Below, one piece after another: positions 57,402-64,000 of a stretch of DNA of 64,000 nucleotides. The first letter of the stretch is position 1; each line of letters opens with the position of its first letter. This DNA comes from Caballeronia pedi (GTDB lineage Bacteria; Pseudomonadota; Gammaproteobacteria; Burkholderiales; Burkholderiaceae). The stretch covers positions 1 through 64,000 of the forward strand of contig NZ_FCOE02000017.1 of the NCBI RefSeq assembly GCF_001544915.2, read 5' to 3'. The notes under the pieces are model-generated. The model was not told the origin of the DNA. It did no database searches and saw nothing but the letters and a program-made list of their open reading frames with translations. Made by a program: the position numbers and the translations under genes.

Positions 57402-58487
57402 CTATCGATTCTCCGCGACACGTTGAACGATCGGCTTGCCCGACGCATCGAAACGCGGCCAGTACGCTTCGAGCCTGAGCGACTTCAACGCCTGGTCCAG
57501 ATACTTCGGCTCGAACCATCCGTTCACGCTCACAGGCTGACGGATCAGATTCAAACGCAGCGCATCATCGGCGACGGACTGATAGCGCGCGACGATGAAC
57601 GGATCGATCAGCGGCGAATTGCGATCCTTCAACGGCTGATTCGCGTATTCGGATGCCCACGATTCGGTCGGTATGCCGCTCTTCGACCACAGCGCGAAGA
57701 GCGCATTTCGGTTCGCTTCGTCGGACGACCATTGCGCCGCCTGAACGACAGCGGTCACGACCGTCTGCACGGTATCGGGATGCGCGCGCTCGAAGTCCTC
57801 CAGCACGAGCAGATGCGCCTGTCGCGTGAGTTGCAAGCCATCGTCGCGCGATGCGTACACGATCTTCGCCAGCCCCTGACGTTGCAGCTTGAAGAGCGAG
57901 TAGTCGAGGAACACGGCATCGACGCCCTTCGATGCGAGCGCGGCCTGCGCCGCGGCGGTATCGAGGTTGATCACGCGCAGATCGCGTTCCGTGAGGCCGT
58001 TTTCCTTCAGCACGTTATCGGCGACGAGTTGCAGATTCGTCCCGCGAAAGAGACCCACGCGCTTGCCCTTCAGATCCTTGACGCTCTTGATATCGGAGTC
58101 GGGCGGCACCGCGAGATAGACGCCCGCGCGCACGTTCGACGCCAGCAGCAAGCGCGTCTTCAGTCCGTTCGCGCGGCCGAGCACGGAAGGCAGATCGCCC
58201 TGATACGCGAAATCGATCTGCTTGTTCGCGAGGGCCTCATTCACGGCCGGCCCCGCGCCCTTGAAGAAGATCCATTCGACTTTCACGTGCGCGGGCTGCA
58301 ATGCATCCTCGACGCGATGCTGTAACTGCGCGGTCGCGGCAGGCGACCCGCCGAACGTGGGCGGATCGCCGCTGCCCTGCTGCGCCACGCCAATGCGCAC
58401 CACGGCGGGATCGGCGGCATGCGCGGGACCGATGAGCGCGGCGAACAACGTCGCCGCGCCGATGAGGAGCCTGAATCGTAGTGTCAT
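57402..58487 (-). CDS. ABC substrate-binding protein (aliphatic sulfonate/sulfate-ester type)
   Basis: A 361-residue periplasmic binding protein with a signal peptide cleaved after AHA (about residue 24), then a type II SBP fold (VVRIGVAQQGSGDPPTFGGS; LANKQIDFAYQGDLPSVLGR; LKGKRVGLFRGTNLQ). The NMT1/SsuA family binds sulfonates, taurine, nitrate or related ligands. Its ATGA start overlaps the dioxygenase stop, coupling ligand capture to its cleavage enzyme. Confidence 0.88.
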   Translation of the reverse strand: MTLRFRLLIGAATLFAALIGPAHAADPAVVRIGVAQQGSGDPPTFGGSPAATAQLQHRVEDALQPAHVKVEWIFFKGAGPAVNEALANKQIDFAYQGDLPSVLGRANGLKTRLLLASNVRAGVYLAVPPDSDIKSVKDLKGKRVGLFRGTNLQLVADNVLKENGLTERDLRVINLDTAAAQAALASKGVDAVFLDYSLFKLQRQGLAKIVYASRDDGLQLTRQAHLLVLEDFERAHPDTVQTVVTAVVQAAQWSSDEANRNALFALWSKSGIPTESWASEYANQPLKDRNSPLIDPFIVARYQSVADDALRLNLIRQPVSVNGWFEPKYLDQALKSLRLEAYWPRFDASGKPIVQRVAENR

Positions 58488-59416
58488 CGCGTTTCCTGCC
58501 TGACGATGCGGCTCCTGCGTCCGTCGATGCCCACGGGCACATCGCCGTGCACGGTCGCGCGGCGCACGACGCGATGCGCGTCGCCATAATCGGCCACCGC
58601 GTAATGCTGCGTCGCGCGGTTGTCCCAGATCGCCACGTCGCCTTGCGTCCAGCGCCAGCGCACGGTGTTCTCCAGGCGGGTGACGTGGTCGTGGAAGAGT
58701 TCGATCAGACGGTCCGAATCCCGCTGCGACAGGCCGATGAAACGCTGCACGAAGTGGCCGAGAATGAGCGTGCGTTCGCCCGTCTCGGGATGCACGCGCA
58801 CGACCGGATGCTCCGTTTCATACAGCGTCGAGGTGAACTGCTTGCGGTATTCGCGCTCGGATTCCGTGTCGGGCGCGTTGCGCGTCGCGGCGTAGTCATA
58901 GGTGTTCGAATGCAGCGCCCACAGCTTGTCGGCAAGCTCGCGCAGGACGTCCGGCAGGTTCGCGTACGCGGCGGCGGTGTTGGCCCATACGGTGTCGCCG
59001 CCCGCGGGCGGAATCACCACGCCGCGCAGAATCGAAATCTTCGGGTAGGCATCGACGAAGGTGACATCGGTATGCCATGAGTTGGCGCGCGTGCCGTGCT
59101 TCGAATCGAGTTCGAGCAGGCGGCTGCTGCCCGCAAGCGAAGGCACGGTCGGATGCGCGACGGTCTCGCCGAAGCGTGCGGCGAATGCTTCCTGCGCGGC
59201 GTCGTCGAGATGCGACTGGCCGCGAAAGAACAGCACCTTGTGATCAAGCAGCGCCTGGTTGAGCGCGGCGATGGCGTTGTCGTCGAGATCGGCGGAAAGC
59301 GTCACGCCGCGTACTTCCGCGCCGATGCGCCCGCCTATCGCGCGCACCTGAAACGGTTCATTCGATGCAGCGGGAGCGAGCGTGGACCCGGCGGCGAGCG
59401 TGGGGATATCGGCCAT
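58484..59416 (-). CDS. alpha-ketoglutarate-dependent alkylsulfatase/TauD-family dioxygenase (AtsK-like)
   Basis: A 310-residue TauD/TfdA dioxygenase. The iron facial triad is His115-x-Asp117 (SWHTDVTFV) and His271 (TQHYAVADYGD), with 2-oxoglutarate-binding Arg282 eleven residues later. The His-His spacing of 156 residues and several blocks (HKVLFFRGQSHLDD, ANSWHTDVTFVDAYPK) resemble AtsK of Pseudomonas putida, which cleaves alkyl sulfate esters. Taurine dioxygenase is the alternative. The ATG at 59416 follows GGAG. First gene of the ABC operon. Confidence 0.85.
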   Translation of the reverse strand: MADIPTLAAGSTLAPAASNEPFQVRAIGGRIGAEVRGVTLSADLDDNAIAALNQALLDHKVLFFRGQSHLDDAAQEAFAARFGETVAHPTVPSLAGSSRLLELDSKHGTRANSWHTDVTFVDAYPKISILRGVVIPPAGGDTVWANTAAAYANLPDVLRELADKLWALHSNTYDYAATRNAPDTESEREYRKQFTSTLYETEHPVVRVHPETGERTLILGHFVQRFIGLSQRDSDRLIELFHDHVTRLENTVRWRWTQGDVAIWDNRATQHYAVADYGDAHRVVRRATVHGDVPVGIDGRRSRIVRQETR

Positions 59417-59534
59417 CGAAAAACTCCGTTGGTTATGCGTTTGTCGGATGCAGGCCGCATGGAATGCGACCAAAACATTGAAGCATCGACAGGACGTTCG
59501 ACCAACGAAGTGTTTCGACTAAGCTTTACATCGA

Positions 59535-60626
59535 TCAGCGCGATGCATATTGCTGCAGGCCCGCGATGCTTTCTTGCAGTTCCGCTTGCAGGCGCGTCAT
59601 CAGCTCGGCTGCGGGCAACTCACGCACGAGCGCGGCGGCCTGTCCCGCCCATTGCGCGCCATAACCGAATTCGCCTTTCGCCTTGGCCGCCGCGTGCAGC
59701 GACTTGCCTGCATCGTAAGTGACGGGATACGCGGGAATCGCGGGCGCTTGCGCGCCACGCCCCAGTTCGGTGAACTTGTTGACGAGGCCGCGCGCACGGC
59801 GGCCGGAGATCGCGGCCGTGAAGGTCGTGCGGTTCGCCGCATCGCTCAGGATTGCGCGACGATACCCTTCATCGATCGATGTCTCCAAGCAAGGCACGAA
59901 CGCGGTGCCGAGCTGCGCCGCCTGCGCGCCCAACGCGAGCGCCGCCGCGATGCCCGCGCCATCCATGATGCCGCCCGCCGCGATCACGGGCACATCGAAC
60001 CGGCTGGCGAGAAGTCGCGTGAGCGCGAAGACGCCGAGGTTGTCGTCATCGGCTTGCGGGTCGAAGCTACCGCGATGCCCGCCCGCTTCGATGCCCTGCG
60101 CGACGATCGCATCCATGCCCGCCACCACGAGCTGTTCGGCCTCGCGCAGGTTGGTTGCGGATGCGATCAGTTTGATGCCCGCACCGCGCAACGCATCGAT
60201 ATATTCCTTCGATGGCAAGCCGAAATGAAAACTCACGATAGCCGGCTTTTCTTCGACGAACACCTCGAGCATCGCTTCATCGACGACGAAGCTCGTGTAG
60301 ATCTCGCTCAGCGTCGAAGGCGGCGTCGCGCCGTATTGCGCGAACACGGGCGCGAGCCACTCGGTCCATGCTTTTTCGACGGTGGCATCGGCCGTGGCCG
60401 GCGCATGACAGAAGACGTTGATGTTGAACGGCTTGCCCGTGAGTTCGCGCGTTTCACGGATCACCTTGCGCGCGCCTTGCGCGTTCATCGCGCCGACGCC
60501 GAGCGAGCCGAGACCGCCCGCATTCGATACGGCTGCCGCGAGCGCTGGCGTGCTCACGCCGGCCATCGGCGCCTGAATGATCGGCGTGTCGATGCCGAGC
60601 AGTGATGTCAATGCGTTCTTGCTCAT
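59535..60626 (-). CDS. nitronate monooxygenase
   Basis: A 363-residue FMN-dependent nitronate monooxygenase/2-nitropropane dioxygenase-like protein with a TIM-barrel: PIIQAPMAGVSTPALAAAVS at the N-terminus, AQGIEAGGHRGSFDP containing the catalytic His, and PVIAAGGIMDGAGIAAAL-like barrel segment. The ATG at 60626 has GGAGGA upstream. It oxidises alkyl nitronates such as propionate 3-nitronate. It is 30 bases downstream of the LysR gene on the same strand. Confidence 0.9.
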   Translation of the reverse strand: MSKNALTSLLGIDTPIIQAPMAGVSTPALAAAVSNAGGLGSLGVGAMNAQGARKVIRETRELTGKPFNINVFCHAPATADATVEKAWTEWLAPVFAQYGATPPSTLSEIYTSFVVDEAMLEVFVEEKPAIVSFHFGLPSKEYIDALRGAGIKLIASATNLREAEQLVVAGMDAIVAQGIEAGGHRGSFDPQADDDNLGVFALTRLLASRFDVPVIAAGGIMDGAGIAAALALGAQAAQLGTAFVPCLETSIDEGYRRAILSDAANRTTFTAAISGRRARGLVNKFTELGRGAQAPAIPAYPVTYDAGKSLHAAAKAKGEFGYGAQWAGQAAALVRELPAAELMTRLQAELQESIAGLQQYASR

Positions 60627-60656
60627 GGATATGCGTCCTCCAGACTTTTGCATGAT

Positions 60657-61571
60657 TCAGCGCGTGACGAGCTTCTCGACGATGAAATCCACGAAAGCCC
60701 GCACGCGCGACGACAGATGTCTGCCATGCGGATACAGCAGAATGAACGGCCTGCTGCATCCACCAAATTCGCGTAGCACTTCGGTGAGCGTGCCCGCGCG
60801 TAAATCGTCCTCGACGGTGAAGCGGTAGATCTGAAAAAGACCCGCGCCGCCGCGCGCGAGCGGAATGCCCGCGAGCGCATCGCCGGACGTGCCGTAACCG
60901 CTTTGCGTCGTGATCTCCAGCGCTTCGCCGTTCTGCATGAAGAGCCACGGCACGGGGCGTCCGGTGCTCGGCATCTCGAACTGGATGCATTCGTGGGTGA
61001 GCAGATCGTCGATGGTCTTCGGCGTGCCCGCGCGCTTCAGATAAGCAGGCGACGCCACCACGACCAGTTCCGCGTCTTCCAGCTTGCGCGCGATCAGACC
61101 GGAATCGCGCGGCGCGCGTCCGCGTATCGCGAGGTCGAAGCCTTCATCGGCGAAATCGATGTTGCGGTTGCTCAGATGCGCTTCGACGGTCACATCGGGA
61201 TAGCGCTTGCGAAACTCCGCGAGCAGCGGCAGCACGCGATAGTGGCCGTATGGCGTCGGCATGCTGATGCGCAGCACGCCCTTGGGACTGGTCTGCTGGC
61301 CCGTCGCTTCGCGTTCCGCTTCCGCGAGACGATTGAGCGCGTCGCGGCATTGCTCGAAGTAGCGGCGGCCCGCATCGGTCAGTCGAATCTGGCGCGTCGT
61401 GCGCACGAAGAGCCGCACGTCCAGGCGCTTTTCGAGCCGCGCGACCGAGCGGCTCACCGCCGCGGGCGTCACGCTCGCCGCCGTCGCCGCCAGCGTGAAG
61501 CTGCCGAGTTCCGCCGCGAGGCAGAAAAGCTCGATGCTGCCGAGGAGAAGATCGTCGAATTGCCGCTGCAT
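60657..61571 (-). CDS. LysR-family regulator upstream of nitronate monooxygenase
   Basis: A 304-residue LTTR: HTH at residues 10-65 (LGSFTLAATAASVTPAAVSR) and an effector domain with ISMPTPYGHYRVLPLLAEFR. Co-oriented with the monooxygenase gene and probably its regulator. Belongs to the CrgA-like subgroup by the GxLRIS-like segment. Confidence 0.9.
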   Translation of the reverse strand: MQRQFDDLLLGSIELFCLAAELGSFTLAATAASVTPAAVSRSVARLEKRLDVRLFVRTTRQIRLTDAGRRYFEQCRDALNRLAEAEREATGQQTSPKGVLRISMPTPYGHYRVLPLLAEFRKRYPDVTVEAHLSNRNIDFADEGFDLAIRGRAPRDSGLIARKLEDAELVVVASPAYLKRAGTPKTIDDLLTHECIQFEMPSTGRPVPWLFMQNGEALEITTQSGYGTSGDALAGIPLARGGAGLFQIYRFTVEDDLRAGTLTEVLREFGGCSRPFILLYPHGRHLSSRVRAFVDFIVEKLVTR

Positions 61572-61695
61572 GTCGGTTGGCTTCGCGTCGTTGTCGCTGC
61601 ATCTTCCCTGCTTGCGCGCGCACGGTCAACCGGACGCGAGTTCACTTGAGTTGTGACGCGCGGGAACAAATCGATTCTGCAAGCCCCGAAACACA

Positions 61696-61732
61696 ATCGC
61701 CCGCTTGTTCCACACGGGAAAAAGCGGGCGAT
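61696..61732 (-). terminator. terminator-like hairpin after mmsA
   Basis: ATCGCCCGCTT (61696-61706) pairs perfectly with AAGCGGGCGAT (61722-61732) around a 15-base loop. It lies just downstream of the mmsA stop on the minus strand and is followed on that strand by TGTGTTTC, a weak T-rich tail. Confidence 0.6.
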
Positions 61733-61753
61733 ATTCATGCGTTCATCGAGACC

Positions 61754-63265
61754 TTACTTCGCGGTGGGCATCGCGAATTCCGCGCCCTTCTCCGTGCTCT
61801 CGGGCCAGCGCTGCATGATCGACTTCTGCTTCGTGTAGAAGCGCACGCCTTCCTCGCCATACGCGTGCATGTCGCCGAACAGGCTGCGCTTCCAGCCGCC
61901 AAACCCGTGCCATGCCATCGGCACCGGAATCGGCACGTTGATGCCGACCATGCCCACTTCGATGCGTCGGCCGAACTCACGTGCGATATGGCCATCGCGC
62001 GTATAGCAGGCGACGCCGTTGCCGAACTCGTGTTCGTTGACGAGTTCCACCGCTTCGCTGAAGTCCTTCGCGCGCACGCAAGCGAGCACCGGACCGAAGA
62101 TCTCTTCCTTGTAGATGCGCATGTCCGGCGTAACGTGATCGAACAGCGTGCCGCCCGTGAAAAAGCCGTCTTCATGGCCCGGCACCTTGTAGCCGCGGCC
62201 ATCGACGACGAGCGTCGCGCCTTCGTCGACGCCCATCGCGATGTAGCCTTCGATCCGTTCCAGCGCGGCGCGCGTGACGATCGGACCCATTTCCGCGTCG
62301 GCTTCCATGCCGTTGCTGATCTTGAGCTGCTTCGCGCGCTCGGCGAGACGCGGCACGATCTTGTCGGCGACATCGCCCACCAGCACCGCGACCGAGATCG
62401 CCATGCAACGCTCGCCCGCCGAGCCGTAACCCGCGCCGATCAATGCATCGACAGCCTGATCGATATCCGCATCGGGCATCACGACCATGTGATTCTTCGC
62501 GCCGCCCAGCGCCTGCACACGCTTGCCGTGCTTCGCGCCGGTTTCGTAGATGTAGTTCGCGATCGGCGTCGAGCCGACGAAACTGATCGCCTTCACTTGC
62601 GGATGCGTGAGCAATGCATCGACGACGACCTTGTCGCCCTGCACGACGTTGAAAATGCCGTCCGGCAGACCGGCTTGCTTCAGCAGATCGGCCATGAACA
62701 GCGACGCGGACGGATCGCGCTCGCTCGGCTTCAGGATGAACGCGTTGCCCGCCGCGATCGCGACCGGGAACATCCAGCACGGCACCATGCACGGGAAATT
62801 GAACGGCGTGATGCCCGCGACGACGCCGAGCGGCTGGCGCATCGTCCAGTTGTCGATGCCGGTCGAGACCTGCTCGGTGTAATCGCCCTTCAGCAGTTGC
62901 GGAATGCCGCATGCGAATTCGATCACGTCGATGCCGCGCGACACTTCGCCCTGCGCATCCGAAAACACCTTGCCGTGTTCCGCCGTGATGATCGCGGCGA
63001 GTTCGTCGCGATGCTTGTTCATCAGTTCGAGAAACTTCAGCATGACGCGCGCGCGGCGGATCGGCGGCATGTCGCGCCACGCCGGGAACGCGGCTTTCGC
63101 GCTCGCAACGGCTGCGTCGACATCGGCGGCTTCGCCCAGCACGAGCTTGCGCGGACGCTCGCCCGTCGCGGGATTGAACACCGGCTGCGTGCGCGTGGCC
63201 GAGCCATGCGTGCGCTCGCCGTGAATGTAATGAACCACGTCGGCGGTGTCGTTGAACGCTTGCAT
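61754..63265 (-). CDS. mmsA: CoA-acylating methylmalonate-semialdehyde dehydrogenase
   Basis: A 503-residue ALDH of the MmsA type: GITPFNFPCMVPCWMFPVAI, LGGAKNHMVVMPDAD and catalytic Cys287 in GSAGERCMAISVAVLVG. The GERCMA motif distinguishes CoA-acylating MmsA from NAD-only ALDHs. It converts malonate or methylmalonate semialdehyde to acetyl- or propionyl-CoA in valine and inositol catabolism. Divergent from a LysR gene. Confidence 0.93.
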   Translation of the reverse strand: MQAFNDTADVVHYIHGERTHGSATRTQPVFNPATGERPRKLVLGEAADVDAAVASAKAAFPAWRDMPPIRRARVMLKFLELMNKHRDELAAIITAEHGKVFSDAQGEVSRGIDVIEFACGIPQLLKGDYTEQVSTGIDNWTMRQPLGVVAGITPFNFPCMVPCWMFPVAIAAGNAFILKPSERDPSASLFMADLLKQAGLPDGIFNVVQGDKVVVDALLTHPQVKAISFVGSTPIANYIYETGAKHGKRVQALGGAKNHMVVMPDADIDQAVDALIGAGYGSAGERCMAISVAVLVGDVADKIVPRLAERAKQLKISNGMEADAEMGPIVTRAALERIEGYIAMGVDEGATLVVDGRGYKVPGHEDGFFTGGTLFDHVTPDMRIYKEEIFGPVLACVRAKDFSEAVELVNEHEFGNGVACYTRDGHIAREFGRRIEVGMVGINVPIPVPMAWHGFGGWKRSLFGDMHAYGEEGVRFYTKQKSIMQRWPESTEKGAEFAMPTAK

Positions 63266-63349
63266 CTCGTCTCCTCGAAGGAATTAGTTTGGCGATGGAC
63301 ACAGTGTAGGAAGCGTTGCGCCCCGTGCAAAGACGCTATGATTGAACTC

Positions 63350-63371
63350 ATTGTTTATATCGGCAAACAAT
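63350..63371. promoter_or_regulatory. palindrome in the mmsA/LysR spacer
   Basis: ATTGTTT (63350-63356) and AAACAAT (63365-63371) form 7-bp inverted arms around 8 bases; the right arm ends seven bases before the LysR start codon. This is a plausible autoregulatory LTTR site also positioned to control mmsA. Confidence 0.55.
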
Positions 63372-63377
63372 CCGCTG

Positions 63378-64000
63378 ATGGACGAGCAAAAGATCGAAGG
63401 TCTCTGGACCCATTTGCACTGGCTGACCGTGCTCGCGGAACAGGGCAGCTATACGGCGGCGGCCGCGCGCCTGAACGTGTCGAAGGCCGCGATGAGCCAG
63501 CGTATCGCGGAGCTGGAGCGCGCGGCGGGCGTGCCGCTCGTCACGCGCACGACGCGCAGCGTGCGCTTCACGGAAGCGGGACGCAGGCTGGTCGACGATA
63601 CACGCGAGCAGTACGAGCGCATCGCGTCGAGTTTTTTGAGCGTGAAGGAGATGGCGGGCGTCGCGCGCGGCCTGATCCGCGTGACCGCGCCGATGGCGTT
63701 CTCGCGGCAGCAACTGGTGCCGCGCATGGCGGGATTTCTGCACGCCCATCCGGATGTGCGGGTGCAACTGGAGGCATCGGACCGATTGAGTTCGATCGCG
63801 ACCGAAGGCTTCGATCTCGCGGTGCGGCACAGCGCGCAGGTACCGGATACGCACGTCGCGTGGAAGCTGTGCGATACGCATTCGGTGATCGTCGCGACGC
63901 GCGCGTATCTGAAGCGGCGCGGCACCCCCACGACGCCGACCGATCTCGCCACGCACGATTGCCTCGTCTATCCGCGTCCGCAGGCGTCGAGCATCTGGTC
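63378..64000 (+). CDS. LysR-family regulator (3' partial)
   Basis: At least 207 residues are visible before the window ends. The ATG at 63378 starts MDEQKIEGLWTHLHWLTVLA; HTH at residues 15-72 (GSYTAAAARLNVSKAAMSQR) and the start of an effector domain (GLIRVTAPMAFSRQQLVPRM). Divergent from mmsA by 112 bases and probably its regulator. Confidence 0.88.
   Translation, partial: MDEQKIEGLWTHLHWLTVLAEQGSYTAAAARLNVSKAAMSQRIAELERAAGVPLVTRTTRSVRFTEAGRRLVDDTREQYERIASSFLSVKEMAGVARGLIRVTAPMAFSRQQLVPRMAGFLHAHPDVRVQLEASDRLSSIATEGFDLAVRHSAQVPDTHVAWKLCDTHSVIVATRAYLKRRGTPTTPTDLATHDCLVYPRPQASSIW

Overview
The window is about 64 kb of GC-rich, densely packed DNA with typical beta-proteobacterial gene content: PqiABC, PPK2 plus SulP, DUF3141, a galactarate/glucarate cluster, a gallate meta-cleavage cluster, MmsA and many LysR regulators. 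It fits Burkholderiaceae, most likely the Paraburkholderia/Caballeronia/Burkholderia group; this rests on gene content and codon usage, not on a database search. I saw no rRNA, tRNA, CRISPR array, insertion sequence or phage genes. The first gene (pqiA) and the last (a LysR regulator) run off the window edges.

Layout. 1-3320 (+): pqiA-pqiB-pqiC, an intermembrane lipid transport operon with overlapping stops and starts. 12860-3330 (-): a nine-gene directon encoding a small membrane protein, a one-domain RRM protein, PPK2 polyphosphate kinase, a SulP transporter, a DUF3141 PhaC-like hydrolase, a short phosphotransacetylase, acetate kinase, a FabI-type enoyl-ACP reductase and an uncharacterised protein. 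The last three are linked by 4-base ATGA overlaps. It looks like an overflow/low-oxygen energy module. 13044-17799: an outer-membrane barrel protein and five secreted or lipoprotein genes (DUF3300, DUF2950, glycine zipper, DUF5666-like, BamE-like). 21317-18004 (-): an AspT-family antiporter, a D-lactate dehydrogenase and a VIT-like membrane protein. 25981-21403 (-): glgP-glgX for glycogen breakdown. 26100-30387: an M20 amidohydrolase, a GlxA-type AraC regulator divergent from an SDR, and an MFS transporter.

30431-34718: divergent garD and kdgD-gudP for galactarate/glucarate use, with three copies of a 17-bp candidate operator in the divergent promoter region and strong hairpins between kdgD and gudP. 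34726-41101: small metabolic genes (MOSC, GNAT, azoreductase-like), a MocR regulator divergent from an NmrA-like gene, an MHS-family transporter and a small DUF6723-like protein. 41295-46154: a 1619-residue protein with two histidine-kinase modules and three receivers. 47127-48342: a LysR regulator divergent from an Old Yellow Enzyme. 53488-48392 (-): a gallate operon (gallate dioxygenase, aromatic-acid MFS transporter, oxalomesaconate hydratase, HMG aldolase, signal-less ModA-like protein) ending at a perfect 15-bp hairpin. 53489-54968: a less GC-rich patch with a G-quadruplex motif, a SnoaL-like gene and two tandem paralogous membrane proteins. 59416-55000 (-): an AtsK-like dioxygenase with a four-gene sulfonate/sulfate-ester ABC transporter. 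59535-63265 (-): nitronate monooxygenase with its LysR regulator, and mmsA divergent from the partial LysR gene at the right edge.

Overall this is accessory-metabolism territory of a soil or plant-associated heterotroph: sugar acids, aromatic acids, organosulfur and nitro compounds, and storage polymers. The points most worth following up are the signal-less ModA-like protein in a gallate operon that has no visible tautomerase, the triplicated operator, the small RRM protein with PPK2, the double kinase, and the tandem membrane paralogs.
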